A stretch of 64,000 nucleotides of DNA from assembly GCF_000272405.2 (NCBI RefSeq), contig NZ_AJZM02000307.1, positions 7,821 through 71,820 of the forward strand. The letters run 5' to 3'. This DNA comes from Vibrio tasmaniensis 1F-187. Its GTDB lineage: Bacteria > Pseudomonadota > Gammaproteobacteria > Enterobacterales > Vibrionaceae. The notes under the pieces were generated by a model. The model saw only the letters and a list, made by a program, of their open reading frames with translations, searched no databases and was not told the origin of the DNA. Shown in pieces: positions 8,783 through 18,689 of the stretch. The position numbers were made by a program, and so were the translations under genes. How positions within the stretch are numbered: the first letter of the stretch is position 1; every line of letters begins with the position of its first letter.

Positions 8783-10021
8783 ATGAAAAATGCTCTGCAA
8801 GGTGCGCAAATGCTATTTGTCGCTTTTGGTGCACTTGTACTGGTGCCCCTGCTGACAGGCCTTGATCCCAACGTAGCGCTCTTTGGGGCAGGTATCGGTA
8901 CCCTTTTATTCCAACTTATTACACGCCGTTCAGTACCTATTTTCCTTGCGTCTTCTTTTGCATTCATCGCACCTATCATGTTTGGCATTCAAACTTGGGG
9001 TGTAGGTGCAACCATGGGCGGCCTTATGGCAGCAGGTGTTGTGTATGTATTAATGGGTGCCTTAATTAAGGTACGTGGTGTAGCCTTTATCCACAAACTG
9101 CTTCCACCAGTCGTAGTTGGCCCTGTAATCATGGTGATCGGCTTAGGCCTTGCGCCTGTTGCGGTTAACATGGCGCTAGGTAAGACAGGCGATGGCGCGG
9201 TTCAGCTTGTTGATGCAGACGCTGCACTGTGGATCTCTTCTATTTCACTGTTAGTGACCATTGTCATCAGTGTGTTCTCGAAAGGCTTCCTTAAGCTACT
9301 GCCAATCTTCGGTGGTATTGTCGCAGGTTACATCACAAGCTTGGTTTATGGCGCAGTCGACTTCACACCAGTAGCGCAAGCATCTTGGCTAGCACTGCCA
9401 AACTTCACAGCGCCAGAGTTCAACATCAACGCTATCTTCTTTATGGTATTTGTTGCGATTGCACCTGCTGTTGAACACGTAGGTGACATGCTTGCTATTT
9501 CTAACGTGACCGGTAAAGACTACCTTAAAAAACCTGGCCTACACCGCACAATTACTGGCGACGGTGTGGCAACAATTGCTGCTTCTATGCTGGGCGCGCC
9601 ACCAAACACGACGTACAGTGAAGTAACGGGTGCGGTAATGCTGACCAAAGCATTCAATCCAGTGATCATGACTTGGGCAGCAGTAACAGCGATTGTTCTA
9701 GCATTAGTAGGTAAGCTAGGCGCACTACTTCAAACGATTCCAGTTCCTGTTATGGGCGGCATCATGATTCTTCTGTTTGGTTCTATCGCAACGGTAGGCT
9801 TGAATACTCTAATTCAGAACAAAGTTGACCTACACAAATCACGCAACCTTGTGATTGTCGGCATTACTTTGGTCTTCGGCATTGGCGGCATGGCATTTGG
9901 CATCGGCGACTTTAGCCTGCAAGGCGTAAGCTTATGCGGTATCGTGGCAATTCTGCTTAACCTAGTGCTTCCAGAAGAGTTAGGCGATAACACCGTAGTA
10001 GACAAAGCCCAAATCGACTAA
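8783..10021 (+). CDS. uraA: Uracil permease UraA
   Basis: A nucleobase:cation symporter-2 family member of 412 residues with the 14-segment topology of UraA. The sequence shows the family signature regions ASSFAFIAPIM, the QH-like motif region VAIAPAVEHVGDM with the conserved glutamate and histidine, and the downstream GAPPNTTYSE segment that binds uracil. It imports uracil with protons across the inner membrane. AAGGA precedes the ATG by six bases. It is convergent with upp, the next salvage gene, with a bidirectional terminator in between. The arrangement uraA, upp, purM, purN is as in E. coli apart from gene orientation. Confidence 0.96.
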   Translation: MKNALQGAQMLFVAFGALVLVPLLTGLDPNVALFGAGIGTLLFQLITRRSVPIFLASSFAFIAPIMFGIQTWGVGATMGGLMAAGVVYVLMGALIKVRGVAFIHKLLPPVVVGPVIMVIGLGLAPVAVNMALGKTGDGAVQLVDADAALWISSISLLVTIVISVFSKGFLKLLPIFGGIVAGYITSLVYGAVDFTPVAQASWLALPNFTAPEFNINAIFFMVFVAIAPAVEHVGDMLAISNVTGKDYLKKPGLHRTITGDGVATIAASMLGAPPNTTYSEVTGAVMLTKAFNPVIMTWAAVTAIVLALVGKLGALLQTIPVPVMGGIMILLFGSIATVGLNTLIQNKVDLHKSRNLVIVGITLVFGIGGMAFGIGDFSLQGVSLCGIVAILLNLVLPEELGDNTVVDKAQID

Positions 10022-10087
10022 CTGCAAGTCAACAAACTGTTGAGGCTTGTGATCCTCAATTAAGAGCATCACAAGCTAGCAAGATCA

Positions 10088-10120
10088 AAAAAGGGAGAGC
10101 ATCGAATGCTCTCCCTTTTT
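10088..10120. terminator. Bidirectional terminator, uraA / upp
   Basis: A 15-bp perfect stem with loop CGA, bordered by A5 on the left and T5 on the right. It ends both convergent genes. Confidence 0.88.
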
Positions 10121-10181
10121 ATTAATACGGCTAATTCAGCGAGTTAAGAAACGGTTTAGCGTAACTTAAGCTGAAACCGAA

Positions 10182-10808
10182 TTACTTAGTACCGAAGATC
10201 TTATCACCAGCATCACCAAGACCAGGAACAATGTAGCCCTTGTCGTTTAGCTTCTCATCGATTGCAGCAGTGTAAAGCTCAACATCTGGGTGCGCTTTTT
10301 CTAGTGCAGCGATACCTTCAGGGGCAGCAACAAGTACCAGTACTTTAAATACTTTACAGCCTTGCTCTTTTAGAAGGTCAAGAGTTGCAATCATAGAACC
10401 GCCAGTTGCTAACATTGGATCAACCACTAGAGCAATACGCTCATCAATGTTAGATGCTAGCTTGTTGAAGTATGGTACAGGCTCTAATGTTTCTTCGTCA
10501 CGGTAGATACCCACGACACTGATTCGAGCACTTGGCATATGCTCTAAAACACCATCCATCATGCCTAGACCTGCACGTAGGATTGGCACTACTGTTACCT
10601 TTTTACCTTTAATTTGGTCAACTTCTACTGGGCCGTTCCAACCATCAATAGTTACACGTTCAGTTTCAAAGTCTGATGTCGCTTCGTATGTTAGAAGGCT
10701 ACCCACTTCTGTCGCTAGCTCACGAAAACGCTTAGTACTAATGTCACCTTCACGCATCAGGCCAATTTTATGTTTTACTAGCGGGTGTTTCACTTCAACA
10801 ACTTTCAT
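10182..10808 (-). CDS. upp: Uracil phosphoribosyltransferase
   Basis: Converts uracil and PRPP to UMP in the cytoplasm, completing salvage of the base brought in by UraA. The 208-residue product equals the E. coli length. The PRPP-binding loop [13 protein letters not shown] and the uracil-binding C-terminal region [12 protein letters not shown] are present. The chosen ATG begins [11 protein letters not shown] and has CGGAG seven bases upstream; an ATG five codons earlier lies in front of that ribosome site and is unlikely. It is divergent from purM, sharing an intergenic region that contains a perfect PurR core. Confidence 0.97.
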   Translation of the reverse strand: MKVVEVKHPLVKHKIGLMREGDISTKRFRELATEVGSLLTYEATSDFETERVTIDGWNGPVEVDQIKGKKVTVVPILRAGLGMMDGVLEHMPSARISVVGIYRDEETLEPVPYFNKLASNIDERIALVVDPMLATGGSMIATLDLLKEQGCKVFKVLVLVAAPEGIAALEKAHPDVELYTAAIDEKLNDKGYIVPGLGDAGDKIFGTK

Positions 10809-10895
10809 TTCCAACTCCGGCAATATTTAAACAAACCTGTAGATTATACACGAACTGTGGGGTTATTTCAGAATCTTTATTCTAATAAAAAAACC

Positions 10896-10935
10896 GCGCA
10901 AACGTTTGCTCTTCGTAATCAAGCCCTGTTAGAAT
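10896..10935 (+). promoter_or_regulatory. purM promoter with perfect-core PurR box
   Basis: GCAAACGTTTGC at 10898-10909 is the full palindromic PurR core. A -35 like TTGCTC (10906-10911) overlaps its right half, and TAGAAT (10930-10935) follows at 18 bases, so a bound repressor would block the promoter. The box lies about 90 bases from the divergent upp start and could affect both genes. Confidence 0.8.
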
Positions 10936-10976
10936 AGCGCCGTTTTCACATCCAACTTAAGTTCGAGGACTATCCC

Positions 10977-12017
10977 GTGAGTGGTAATACTTCTTCTCTA
11001 AGCTACAAAGACGCTGGTGTTGATATCGATGCAGGTAATGCACTAGTAGACCGTATTAAAGGTGCTGTTAAACGCACTCGTCGCCCTGAAGTAATGGGCG
11101 GTATTGGTGGCTTTGGCGCCCTATGTGAACTTCCAACGAAATACAAAGAGCCGGTACTTGTTTCAGGTACTGATGGTGTTGGTACTAAACTTCGCCTTGC
11201 TTTGGATCTGAAAAAACACGACACCATTGGTATCGACCTAGTGGCAATGTGTGTGAACGACTTAATCGTTCAAGGTGGTGAGCCGCTATTCTTCCTAGAC
11301 TACTACGCAACAGGTAAGCTAGATGTAGATACAGCAGCAGATGTTGTTTCTGGTATTGCTGAAGGCTGTGTTCAAGCAGGTTGTGCACTGATCGGCGGTG
11401 AAACGGCTGAAATGCCAGGTATGTACGAAGGCGACGACTACGATGTAGCCGGCTTCTGTGTTGGTGTTGTAGAAAAAGCTGACATCATCGACGGCACTAA
11501 AGTAGCTGCAGGCGACGCACTTATCGCTGTTGGCTCAAGTGGTCCACACTCAAATGGTTACTCTTTGATTCGTAAAGTTCTAGAAGTTTCTGGAGCTGAT
11601 AAGAGTGAAGAGCTAGAAGGTCGCACTATCGGTGAACACCTACTAGAACCGACTAAGATTTACATCAAATCGGCACTTAAGATGATTGCAGAGCATGACA
11701 TTCATGCTATCTCGCACATCACAGGTGGTGGTTTCTGGGAAAACATCCCACGCGTACTTCCTGAAGGTACTAAAGCAGTGATTGATGGCAAGAGCTGGGA
11801 ATGGCCTGCTATCTTCAACTGGCTACAAGAGAAAGGTAACGTGGAGACATTTGAAATGTACCGCACTTTCAACTGTGGTGTAGGCCTAGTTGTTGCTCTA
11901 CCTAAAGATCAAGCAGACGCTGCGGTTGAACTGCTGAAAGCCGAAGGCGAAAACGCTTGGGTTATCGGTGAGATCGCAAACGCTGAAGCTGGCGAAGAGC
12001 AAGTTGAAATCAAATAA
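10977..12017 (+). CDS. purM: Phosphoribosylformylglycinamidine cyclo-ligase
   Basis: AIR synthetase, fifth step of de novo purine synthesis. The 346-residue product matches E. coli PurM in length. It shows the N-terminal [16 protein letters not shown], the ATP-site segment [14 protein letters not shown], and the conserved [11 protein letters not shown] and [14 protein letters not shown] motifs of the PurM fold. Translation starts at GTG, supported by GAGG seven bases upstream. It is preceded by a PurR box in its promoter. A hairpin with a short T stretch separates it from purN, so purN may be read through or attenuated. Confidence 0.97.
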   Translation: MSGNTSSLSYKDAGVDIDAGNALVDRIKGAVKRTRRPEVMGGIGGFGALCELPTKYKEPVLVSGTDGVGTKLRLALDLKKHDTIGIDLVAMCVNDLIVQGGEPLFFLDYYATGKLDVDTAADVVSGIAEGCVQAGCALIGGETAEMPGMYEGDDYDVAGFCVGVVEKADIIDGTKVAAGDALIAVGSSGPHSNGYSLIRKVLEVSGADKSEELEGRTIGEHLLEPTKIYIKSALKMIAEHDIHAISHITGGGFWENIPRVLPEGTKAVIDGKSWEWPAIFNWLQEKGNVETFEMYRTFNCGVGLVVALPKDQADAAVELLKAEGENAWVIGEIANAEAGEEQVEIK

Positions 12018-12044
12018 GTGACACGTTCGCTTACTTAGTTAATC

Positions 12045-12068
12045 AATGAGGACCTTATGGTCCTCATT
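12045..12068 (+). terminator. Hairpin between purM and purN
   Basis: AATGAGGACC pairs with GGTCCTCATT around loop TTAT and is followed by only a few T residues. It may be a weak terminator or an attenuator within the purM-purN unit. Confidence 0.55.
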
Positions 12069-12137
12069 TTGCTATTAAGCCCACAGAAAACCTTAGTTTA
12101 TGTAGGTACATTGTAAACAGTTCAGTTAATCAATCGC

Positions 12138-12197
12138 ATGACCCACTCTATGAAAAACAGCCATTCTATGAATAACAGTCACTCTAAGAAAAACATC
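12138..12197 (+). repeat. 18-bp imperfect tandem repeat at the purN start
   Basis: The units ATGAAAAACAGCCATTCT (12150-12167) and ATGAATAACAGTCACTCT (12168-12185) are flanked by partial copies ATGACCCACTCT and AAGAAAAACATC. The unit length is a multiple of three, so copy number can change without breaking the frame. Confidence 0.8.
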
Positions 12198-12824
12198 GTC
12201 GTTTTAGTCTCAGGAAGCGGAAGTAACTTGCAAGCAATTTTGGACGCCTGCGAGAGCAATATGATTGATGCTTCAGTTAAAGCTGTCTTCTCAAATAAAG
12301 CAGAAGCTTTTGGTTTAGAGCGAGCGAAAACCGCGGGTGTTGACGCACATTCTGTGAACCCAAAAAACTATGGTTCACGTGAAGAGTTCGATCATGAATT
12401 GATGATTCAGATCGATGCTTACCAACCCGATTTAATCGTACTTGCGGGATACATGCGTATCTTGAGTTCAGAATTTGTTCGTCACTATGCCGGTAAAATG
12501 GTCAACATCCACCCTTCCCTGTTACCTAAATACCCAGGCCTACACACCCACCAGCGTGCCATTGATGCACAAGACAAAGAGCACGGTACAAGCGTCCACT
12601 TTGTTACCGAAGAACTTGATGGTGGCCCTGTAATCTTGCAAGCCAAGGTGCCGGTATTTGAAGATGATGATGCTGACATGTTAGCAAGCCGAGTACTGAC
12701 TCAAGAGCACTGTATTTACCCGATGGTTTGTAAATGGTTTGCTGAAGATCGTTTATCGATGGTAAACGGGAAGGCTGTCTTAGACGGTGAAACATTAGGT
12801 ACACACGGTTACGCAGAAGAGTAA
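12138..12824 (+). CDS. purN: Phosphoribosylglycinamide formyltransferase PurN
   Basis: Transfers formyl from 10-formyl-THF to GAR, third step of purine synthesis. The catalytic core starts at NIVVLVSGSGSNLQ (about residue 19). The formyltransferase motif HPSLLPKYPGLHTHQRA supplies the catalytic histidine, and ELDGGPVI supplies the aspartate. E. coli PurN begins almost directly with this core. Here about 18 extra residues, rich in Ser, His and Asn, come from an 18-bp tandem repeat that supplies three in-frame ATG codons (12138, 12150, 12168). No clear ribosome site marks any of them, so the true start is undecided. The enzyme call itself is secure. Confidence 0.93.
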   Translation: MTHSMKNSHSMNNSHSKKNIVVLVSGSGSNLQAILDACESNMIDASVKAVFSNKAEAFGLERAKTAGVDAHSVNPKNYGSREEFDHELMIQIDAYQPDLIVLAGYMRILSSEFVRHYAGKMVNIHPSLLPKYPGLHTHQRAIDAQDKEHGTSVHFVTEELDGGPVILQAKVPVFEDDDADMLASRVLTQEHCIYPMVCKWFAEDRLSMVNGKAVLDGETLGTHGYAEE

Positions 12825-12884
12825 TTAATAAGGTTGTTCTCCCAGAGTAAATCACGGAAGAATAAGCCTTAAAAAACAGAAAAC

Positions 12885-12930
12885 AAAAAGGCCGCTCACT
12901 GACTTATTAGTACAGTAAGCGGCCTTTTTT
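12885..12930. terminator. Bidirectional terminator, purN / amidotransferase
   Basis: AAAAAGGCCGCT pairs with AGCGGCCTTTTT, with an internal CACT/AGT extension and a larger loop. T tracts occur in both directions, suited to the two convergent genes. Confidence 0.85.
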
Positions 12931-12959
12931 AATCAGGACAAATAATAGTATCGACTAGA

Positions 12960-13805
12960 TTAGCTCAATGGTTCAGTAGGCGCTTGGCTTGCCACCTTCT
13001 TCGGAGCATAAGCGACATCTTCCAACGCTTGGTGGTTGTTGCCAATTAACTCTCCAAAATGAAACAGTGCGTACTCACCCGGCTTCATTCTAAACCACTC
13101 TTCATTATCTGTTAGAGGTTGAGTTGCAACGACGGTTACCACATCATTGGGCGTAGTTTCTTCTTGGAAGTTAATCTCAACATCTTCATCAATCAGGCTC
13201 GCGTTACCAAAAGGAGCGCGTCTTGTTATCCAGTATAAATGGTTCGTACAATAGTTCATCACGTACTCACCGTCACTGAGCAACATATTGAAAACACCTT
13301 TCTCTCGTAACTGGTCACAGCACTCAGCGACAAAGCGAAACATACCTTCCATATCTTGAGGAGGTTCAGGAAAACGGTCTTCAAGTTGTTTCAACAACCA
13401 GCAGAAAGAGAGTTCGCTGTCCGTCTCACCAACAGGTCTGAATCGACCACTAATCAGATCATCATAATCCGTTAGTTGACCATTGTGAGCAAAGGTCCAG
13501 TATCGTCCCCAAAGCTCACGAGTGAAAGGGTGAGTATTTTCTAGATTAACGCCACCGCGGTTAGCTTGACGGATATGACTGACAACAGCTTGGCTCTTAA
13601 TTGGGTAGTTTTGAACCAGCTCAGCGATCTTTGATTCACAACTAGGATTAGGGTCTTTAAATGTACGAAAACCCTTCCCCTCATAGAAAGTAATACCCCA
13701 GCCATCACGATGTGGACCAGTGTTGCCTCCACGCTGCATAAGGCCAGTAAAGCTAAAACAAATATCAGTTGGCACATTCGCGCTCATACCGAGCAATTCA
13801 CACAT
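12960..13805 (-). CDS. Class II glutamine amidotransferase (YafJ type)
   Basis: An Ntn-hydrolase glutaminase of the GATase_4 type, 281 residues. Cys2 (after removal of Met1) is the N-terminal nucleophile in MCELLGMS. The motifs HRDGWGI, SHIRQANRG, NTHPF and FAHNGQL form the glutamine site seen in GlmS- and PurF-type domains. No synthase domain is attached, so it may act alone or donate ammonia to an unknown partner. It lies downstream of gmhA on the same strand, as yafJ does near lpcA in E. coli. The physiological acceptor is not known to me. Confidence 0.9.
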   Translation of the reverse strand: MCELLGMSANVPTDICFSFTGLMQRGGNTGPHRDGWGITFYEGKGFRTFKDPNPSCESKIAELVQNYPIKSQAVVSHIRQANRGGVNLENTHPFTRELWGRYWTFAHNGQLTDYDDLISGRFRPVGETDSELSFCWLLKQLEDRFPEPPQDMEGMFRFVAECCDQLREKGVFNMLLSDGEYVMNYCTNHLYWITRRAPFGNASLIDEDVEINFQEETTPNDVVTVVATQPLTDNEEWFRMKPGEYALFHFGELIGNNHQALEDVAYAPKKVASQAPTEPLS

Positions 13806-13872
13806 GGTTTAATCTACTCCCTATTTAAACCAATGGAGCCACAAACCTAGGCTCCAAATATCTGTAAAACTA

Positions 13873-14448
13873 TTATTCCATTTCTTTTTCAACAAGCTGA
13901 ATCACAATGTGGATGATCTTAATGTGAATCTCTTGGATGCGATCAGCGTAGCCAAAGTGTGGGACTCGGATTTCGATATCAGCACAACCTGCCATTTTAC
14001 CGCCATCTTTACCGGTCAGCGCAATGGTTTTCATCCCTTTAGCTTGAGCAGCTTCAATCGCTTTTAGGATGTTGCCAGAGTTACCTGAAGTCGACAAACC
14101 AAACAACACATCGCCTTTACGACCGACGGCTTCTACATAACGAGAAAATACGTGGTCGTAGCCAAAGTCGTTACTCACGCAAGACAGGTGACTCGGATCT
14201 GAAATCGCAATACCAGCAAAGCCTGGGCGATTTTCGCGGTATCGGCCTGTTAGCTCTTCCGCGAAATGCATTGCATCACAGTGTGAACCACCGTTACCAC
14301 AAGAAAGCACTTTGCCTTCTTGCTTGAATGAATCTGCAATCATTTTTGCAGCAGCTTCAATTTGAGCAATGTTATGGTCATCACTCAAGAACTTGTTCAG
14401 AACGTCAGCAGCTTCGTTCAATTCACTTTTGATTAGGTCTTGGTACAT
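13873..14448 (-). CDS. gmhA: Phosphoheptose isomerase GmhA
   Basis: Isomerises sedoheptulose 7-phosphate to D-glycero-D-manno-heptose 7-phosphate, the first step toward the LPS inner-core heptose. The 191-residue SIS-domain protein equals the usual family length. Phosphate-sugar loops [16 protein letters not shown] and [13 protein letters not shown] and the C-terminal histidine in [10 protein letters not shown] are present. GAGATAAGCC-type spacing precedes the ATG. It is followed by the amidotransferase gene and is divergent from fadE, the same gmhA/fadE neighbourhood as in E. coli. Confidence 0.96.
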   Translation of the reverse strand: MYQDLIKSELNEAADVLNKFLSDDHNIAQIEAAAKMIADSFKQEGKVLSCGNGGSHCDAMHFAEELTGRYRENRPGFAGIAISDPSHLSCVSNDFGYDHVFSRYVEAVGRKGDVLFGLSTSGNSGNILKAIEAAQAKGMKTIALTGKDGGKMAGCADIEIRVPHFGYADRIQEIHIKIIHIVIQLVEKEME

Positions 14449-14776
14449 TTGGCTTATCTCTTATGTTTTTTGACGCAACTTAAAGTGCGTGAAATGAGAA
14501 TTGAGGGTTTTCCCCTCTTTATCACTGAGTTTACCCACAAACATGAAATAGTGTCGACACTTAAGCCCAAAGATTGCCATCTTAATTAACCTCTCACTGT
14601 CGATCCGTCCAAATATTCACCACCAACCTCTCACAATTAGAACTTTAACTCTATTGAGATCACTTTTTATTCACTTTGGAGTTTTACAAATATTTAATAT
14701 TTTGTTTACACTTGACTGGTTAGACCTCTTACCTAAACTTAATAACAATAAGTGATCTCTGAAAAGGAAATCGATC
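14449..14776. other. Divergent gmhA/fadE intergenic region
   Basis: No gene is visible in these 328 bases. The right end holds the fadE promoter with a FadR-like site, given separately. The left part should hold the gmhA promoter. I see no other structure. Confidence 0.5.
14712..14739 (+). promoter_or_regulatory. fadE promoter with FadR-like operator
   Basis: GACTGGTTAGACCTCTT (14714-14730) keeps the ACTGGT and GACC cores and the final TT of the FadR consensus. It lies between a -35 like TTGACT (14712-14717) and a -10 like TAAACT (14734-14739), so FadR would block transcription until long-chain acyl-CoA is present. Confidence 0.65.
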
Positions 14777-17242
14777 ATGAACATATTGCTCTCCCTACTC
14801 GGCATGACAGCCATCTTAGGCGTCTGTCTTTACCATAGAGTTAGTCTGGTCCGTGCGTTAATTGTGTTAACTGGCGCAATGGTCGCATTAACCCTGTTTG
14901 GCAGCGTGGCAGTCACTGGCTGGCTTTGTTATCTATTGGCCATTGCAATCTTTGCTGTACCAGCAATTCGCCAGACCCTCATTAGCCAAAAAGCACTTTC
15001 TTTGTTTAAGAAGGTTCTACCAGCAATGTCTCAGACGGAAAAAGAGGCATTGGAAGCAGGCACAGTATGGTGGGAAGCAGAGCTGTTCAAAGGCAAGCCT
15101 GAGTGGAAGAAGCTTCAAAACATTGCGGATCCGAAACTTTCTGAGGCGGAACAAGCGTTTTTAGATGGCCCAGTCAATACAGTGTGTGAAATGGTCAATG
15201 ACTACCAAGTAACACATGAGCTTGCTGATTTACCACCAGAAGTTTGGCAGTACCTAAAAGACCATAAATTCTTCGCCATGATCATCAAGAAAAAATACGG
15301 CGGTTTAGAATTCTCAGCTTACGCTCAGTCGTTAGTTCTACAGAAGCTAACGGGTGTTTCTAGCGTATTATCCTCAACCGTTGGCGTCCCTAATTCGTTA
15401 GGTCCCGGTGAGCTATTGCAACACTATGGTACAGAAGATCAAAGAAACCACTACCTACCTCGCCTAGCCGAAGGTAAAGAAATCCCTTGTTTTGCCTTAA
15501 CTAGCCCAGAAGCCGGCTCAGATGCTGGCTCAATTCCAGATTACGGCGTGGTGTGTAAGGGTGAATGGCAAGGCGAAGAAGTATTGGGCATGCGCCTAAC
15601 TTGGAACAAACGTTACATCACTCTAGCGCCTGTTGCGACCGTTTTAGGCTTAGCCTTTAAACTGAGAGACCCAGAAGGTCTGCTTGGTGACAAGCAAGAC
15701 CTTGGCATCACCTGTGCCCTTATCCCTACCGATTTAAAAGGCGTAGAGATTGGTAACCGTCACTTCCCACTCAACGTGCCTTTCCAAAATGGTCCGACTC
15801 AAGGTGATGACATCTTCGTGCCTATCGATTTCATCATCGGCGGCCAGAAAATGGCAGGACAAGGCTGGCGTATGTTGGTTGAATGTCTGTCGGTTGGTCG
15901 TGGTATCACACTGCCTTCAAACTCAACCGGTGGTATTAAGTCTGCAGCATTAGCAACCGGTGCTTACGCTCGTATTCGTCGTCAATTCAAACAACCCATT
16001 GGTCGTATGGAAGGGGTTGAAGAGCCACTGGCACGTCTAGCAGGTAACGCCTATGTAATGGACGCAGCAAGTAACCTAACGGTTGCGGGTATCGATCTTG
16101 GTGAAAAGCCTTCGGTTATCTCAGCAATCGTGAAGTACCACTGTACTCACCGTGGCCAACGCAGCATCATCGATGCGATGGATATCGTCGGCGGTAAAGG
16201 CATTTGCTTAGGCCCATCGAACTTCCTCGCTCGTGGTTATCAAGGCTCACCAATTGCAATTACGGTTGAAGGCGCAAACATCCTGACTCGTTCAATGATC
16301 ATCTATGGTCAAGGCGCGATTCGCTGCCACCCTTATGTTCTGAACGAAATGGAAGCGGCTTATTCGGAAAGCAGCGATGCACTTGATAAGTTTGATTCAG
16401 CATTAGCAGGACACGTTAGCTTTACTATGAGTAACCTAGTCCGCAGCTTGTGGTTTGGTTTAACCGACGGCCGTGGTTCAGACGCTCCAACACCATCCAA
16501 TAAAACGGATAAGCAGACACAGCGTTACTACCAACAGCTGAACCGCTACAGTGCTAACCTAGCGCTACTGTCTGATATTTCAATGGCTGTATTAGGCGGT
16601 TCACTGAAACGCAGAGAGCGCCTATCAGCAAGACTGGGGGATATCCTGAGTCAACTCTACCTAGGTTCAGCAACACTTAAGCGCTTTGAAAGCGAAGGTA
16701 GCCATGCTGAAGATCTCCCATTAGTCCATTGGGGTATGCAAGACAGCTTGCGTCAAACTGAAGTCGCGATTGATGAGTTCTTGGCGAACTTCCCTAACCC
16801 TGTGATTGGTCGACTACTTCGCGTTGTGTTAATGCCATTTGGCCGTATCCGTCGTGCACCAAACGACAAGTTGGATAGCCAAGTCGCGCAAATCCTACAA
16901 ACACCTAGTGAAACACGCTCTCGTATCGGCCGTGGCCAATACTTGGAAGCAACGGAATACAACCCTGTAGGCAAGATTGAAAAAGCGCTAGAAGTGATTC
17001 TTCAAGCTGAACCTCTGTTCGATAAGGTTTGTAAAGAAACACATCAAAAACGTGCTTTCTTACGACTCGACCTTGTCGCTCAGTTGGGACTTGAGAAAGG
17101 TATCTTAACGCAAGAAGAAGCAAATCTTCTGATTAGCGCTGAGGAACACAGACTGTACACGATTAACGTGGATGATTTCTCGCCTGAGGAGCTTGCAGCA
17201 AAGACTCAGTACCCAGACCAATCGATTGATAACGTCGCTTAA
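14777..17242 (+). CDS. fadE: Acyl-CoA dehydrogenase FadE
   Basis: First oxidation step of fatty acid beta-oxidation. At 821 residues it is the long FadE form (E. coli 814). The first 65 residues are hydrophobic and probably membrane-associated. The acyl-CoA dehydrogenase core starts near residue 95 and shows [16 protein letters not shown], the FAD-binding region [10 protein letters not shown], and the [11 protein letters not shown] segment with a likely catalytic glutamate. The C-terminal 250 residues are the extra domain typical of FadE. AAAAGGAAA precedes the ATG. A FadR-like site lies in the promoter. Confidence 0.96.
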   Translation: MNILLSLLGMTAILGVCLYHRVSLVRALIVLTGAMVALTLFGSVAVTGWLCYLLAIAIFAVPAIRQTLISQKALSLFKKVLPAMSQTEKEALEAGTVWWEAELFKGKPEWKKLQNIADPKLSEAEQAFLDGPVNTVCEMVNDYQVTHELADLPPEVWQYLKDHKFFAMIIKKKYGGLEFSAYAQSLVLQKLTGVSSVLSSTVGVPNSLGPGELLQHYGTEDQRNHYLPRLAEGKEIPCFALTSPEAGSDAGSIPDYGVVCKGEWQGEEVLGMRLTWNKRYITLAPVATVLGLAFKLRDPEGLLGDKQDLGITCALIPTDLKGVEIGNRHFPLNVPFQNGPTQGDDIFVPIDFIIGGQKMAGQGWRMLVECLSVGRGITLPSNSTGGIKSAALATGAYARIRRQFKQPIGRMEGVEEPLARLAGNAYVMDAASNLTVAGIDLGEKPSVISAIVKYHCTHRGQRSIIDAMDIVGGKGICLGPSNFLARGYQGSPIAITVEGANILTRSMIIYGQGAIRCHPYVLNEMEAAYSESSDALDKFDSALAGHVSFTMSNLVRSLWFGLTDGRGSDAPTPSNKTDKQTQRYYQQLNRYSANLALLSDISMAVLGGSLKRRERLSARLGDILSQLYLGSATLKRFESEGSHAEDLPLVHWGMQDSLRQTEVAIDEFLANFPNPVIGRLLRVVLMPFGRIRRAPNDKLDSQVAQILQTPSETRSRIGRGQYLEATEYNPVGKIEKALEVILQAEPLFDKVCKETHQKRAFLRLDLVAQLGLEKGILTQEEANLLISAEEHRLYTINVDDFSPEELAAKTQYPDQSIDNVA

Positions 17243-17260
17243 GGTCAGAGAAACAAACAA

Positions 17261-17290
17261 AAACGGGACTCCTATGAGTCCCGTTTTTTT
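17261..17290. terminator. Bidirectional terminator after fadE
   Basis: AAACGGGACTC pairs with GAGTCCCGTTT around loop CTAT, followed by T7 on the plus strand. The minus strand also has T residues, so the TIGR03503-like gene can end here too. Confidence 0.88.
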
Positions 17291-17432
17291 ATTCATCACT
17301 TCATTGTCACAAATTTTAATGCTTGCTCTATCGAGGCTTGTTCTATCTAAGTTTAGTCTCTCGAGGTTTGTTGTCCCGACGTTTACTCACTCAAGACAAC
17401 AATCTCAAGACAACTCTAGGGATGCAGACGAG

Positions 17433-18680
17433 TTACTTAGGCGCCTTGAGCTGCATCTCAGGTAGCGCTCTCTTCTTCGCTGTGATTTTACGTATTGCAA
17501 ACCAAATCAGTAAGCCCAATAAAATCGCAGCCACATTCCCTACCGCTATAATCATTATGCTGCGCTGCCTGTCATCTTCTCTTTTTTGAAGAATCATTAA
17601 TTTTTCAGCAATACGCTTCTGCTCAGCAAGAGCTTCCTCTTGAAGACGTCGAGATTCTGCTAGGTCTATCTCTTGAACAACGCTGTACGACTGCTCGGTA
17701 ATCGGGAAGATCAGTGGACGCTGGCTTGACGCATCGGTGGCATAAACCATCCCCGACCAAGTGTAAATTCCCAAATCATCATTATAAGGCAACGATAAAG
17801 ATACTTTCATCGCATCCGCTTCGGCTTGGCCTTGCTTATACATCACATACCCATCAGGGGCTTTATACTCAACGTGAGCTGCTAACGAGCTCGGCGCAAT
17901 CATACCTGGCTCGCCAGATGCCACGACGGTATGAGATAAGCCTTCTTTGCGAGACTGAATGAAGGTGGTGGTGATTGGCGTTGGGTAAACCAAGACCTCT
18001 TGCTCTTGCGCTCGCAGGAACACACCATTACCAGAAGTAATTCGAGCTCGATATTTACCAGGCTCAATGTCCATTGGTAACGACACGGTGAACACACCAT
18101 CTCCAGCTTTTTCGTCAAGATCAACGCCATCATCGGCAAATTCACCCATGACAACCGGAATTGGCCGCGCTTCTCTCACTAAGGACTCTTCGTTTTCGAC
18201 GAACTTAGTGAATGTTACTTTAAGCTTCACACGGTCAAGAAAATCCCGCAGCACAAGCGGCTTGCCATCGGATGTCAAACGAGCGGTAAATTTAATGTGT
18301 TCAGTTTGGTACAACTTGTCTGGAAATTCATTGGCGTCTAAAACCAGATGAGATAAAAGTTTGATATTATTTTTAGGTGAGACTTTACCTACCGCTTGCC
18401 AAGGACCCGGCATCGGATTGTCGATAGAGATAATATCCATTGACGATTCTTGGTACCAACGGACATTATCAGCATGACGCAAAGCGTGGTACTTCTTGCC
18501 ATCAGGACGAACCAAGACGACGGGTTTAGAATTATCGGCTCGATAGATCACAAAAGTAACTTGCTCGATACTGGGATCAACTCGAAAGCGATTATCCAAT
18601 AAACTCATTACAGATTCTGTTGCTGCGTGTAAGCCAAAGCTCAACAGCAATAAACAACCGGTAGCCAATACCCTTAACAT
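17433..18680 (-). CDS. TIGR03503-like envelope protein of unknown function
   Basis: A 415-residue protein with a signal peptide (residues 1 to about 20, ending LHAA), a long periplasmic region with beta-rich segments such as DEKAGDGVFTVSLPMDIEPGKYRARI, then a predicted coiled coil (about 335-372), one membrane helix (about 374-396) and a short basic cytoplasmic tail. This layout and the wording of the N-terminal third resemble the uncharacterised TIGR03503 family of Vibrio and relatives. It starts 9 bases after the dnaQ stop with its own good AGGGAG site, so it is probably co-transcribed with the proofreading exonuclease. The function is unknown. Confidence 0.75.
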   Translation of the reverse strand: MLRVLATGCLLLLSFGLHAATESVMSLLDNRFRVDPSIEQVTFVIYRADNSKPVVLVRPDGKKYHALRHADNVRWYQESSMDIISIDNPMPGPWQAVGKVSPKNNIKLLSHLVLDANEFPDKLYQTEHIKFTARLTSDGKPLVLRDFLDRVKLKVTFTKFVENEESLVREARPIPVVMGEFADDGVDLDEKAGDGVFTVSLPMDIEPGKYRARITSGNGVFLRAQEQEVLVYPTPITTTFIQSRKEGLSHTVVASGEPGMIAPSSLAAHVEYKAPDGYVMYKQGQAEADAMKVSLSLPYNDDLGIYTWSGMVYATDASSQRPLIFPITEQSYSVVQEIDLAESRRLQEEALAEQKRIAEKLMILQKREDDRQRSIMIIAVGNVAAILLGLLIWFAIRKITAKKRALPEMQLKAPK

Positions 18681-18689
18681 ACTTTCTCC

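Noticed and set aside
17390-17414. Direct repeat of CTCAAGACAAC near the end of the TIGR03503-like gene
   Set aside because: Two copies of 11 bases in low-complexity non-coding sequence; no evidence of function.
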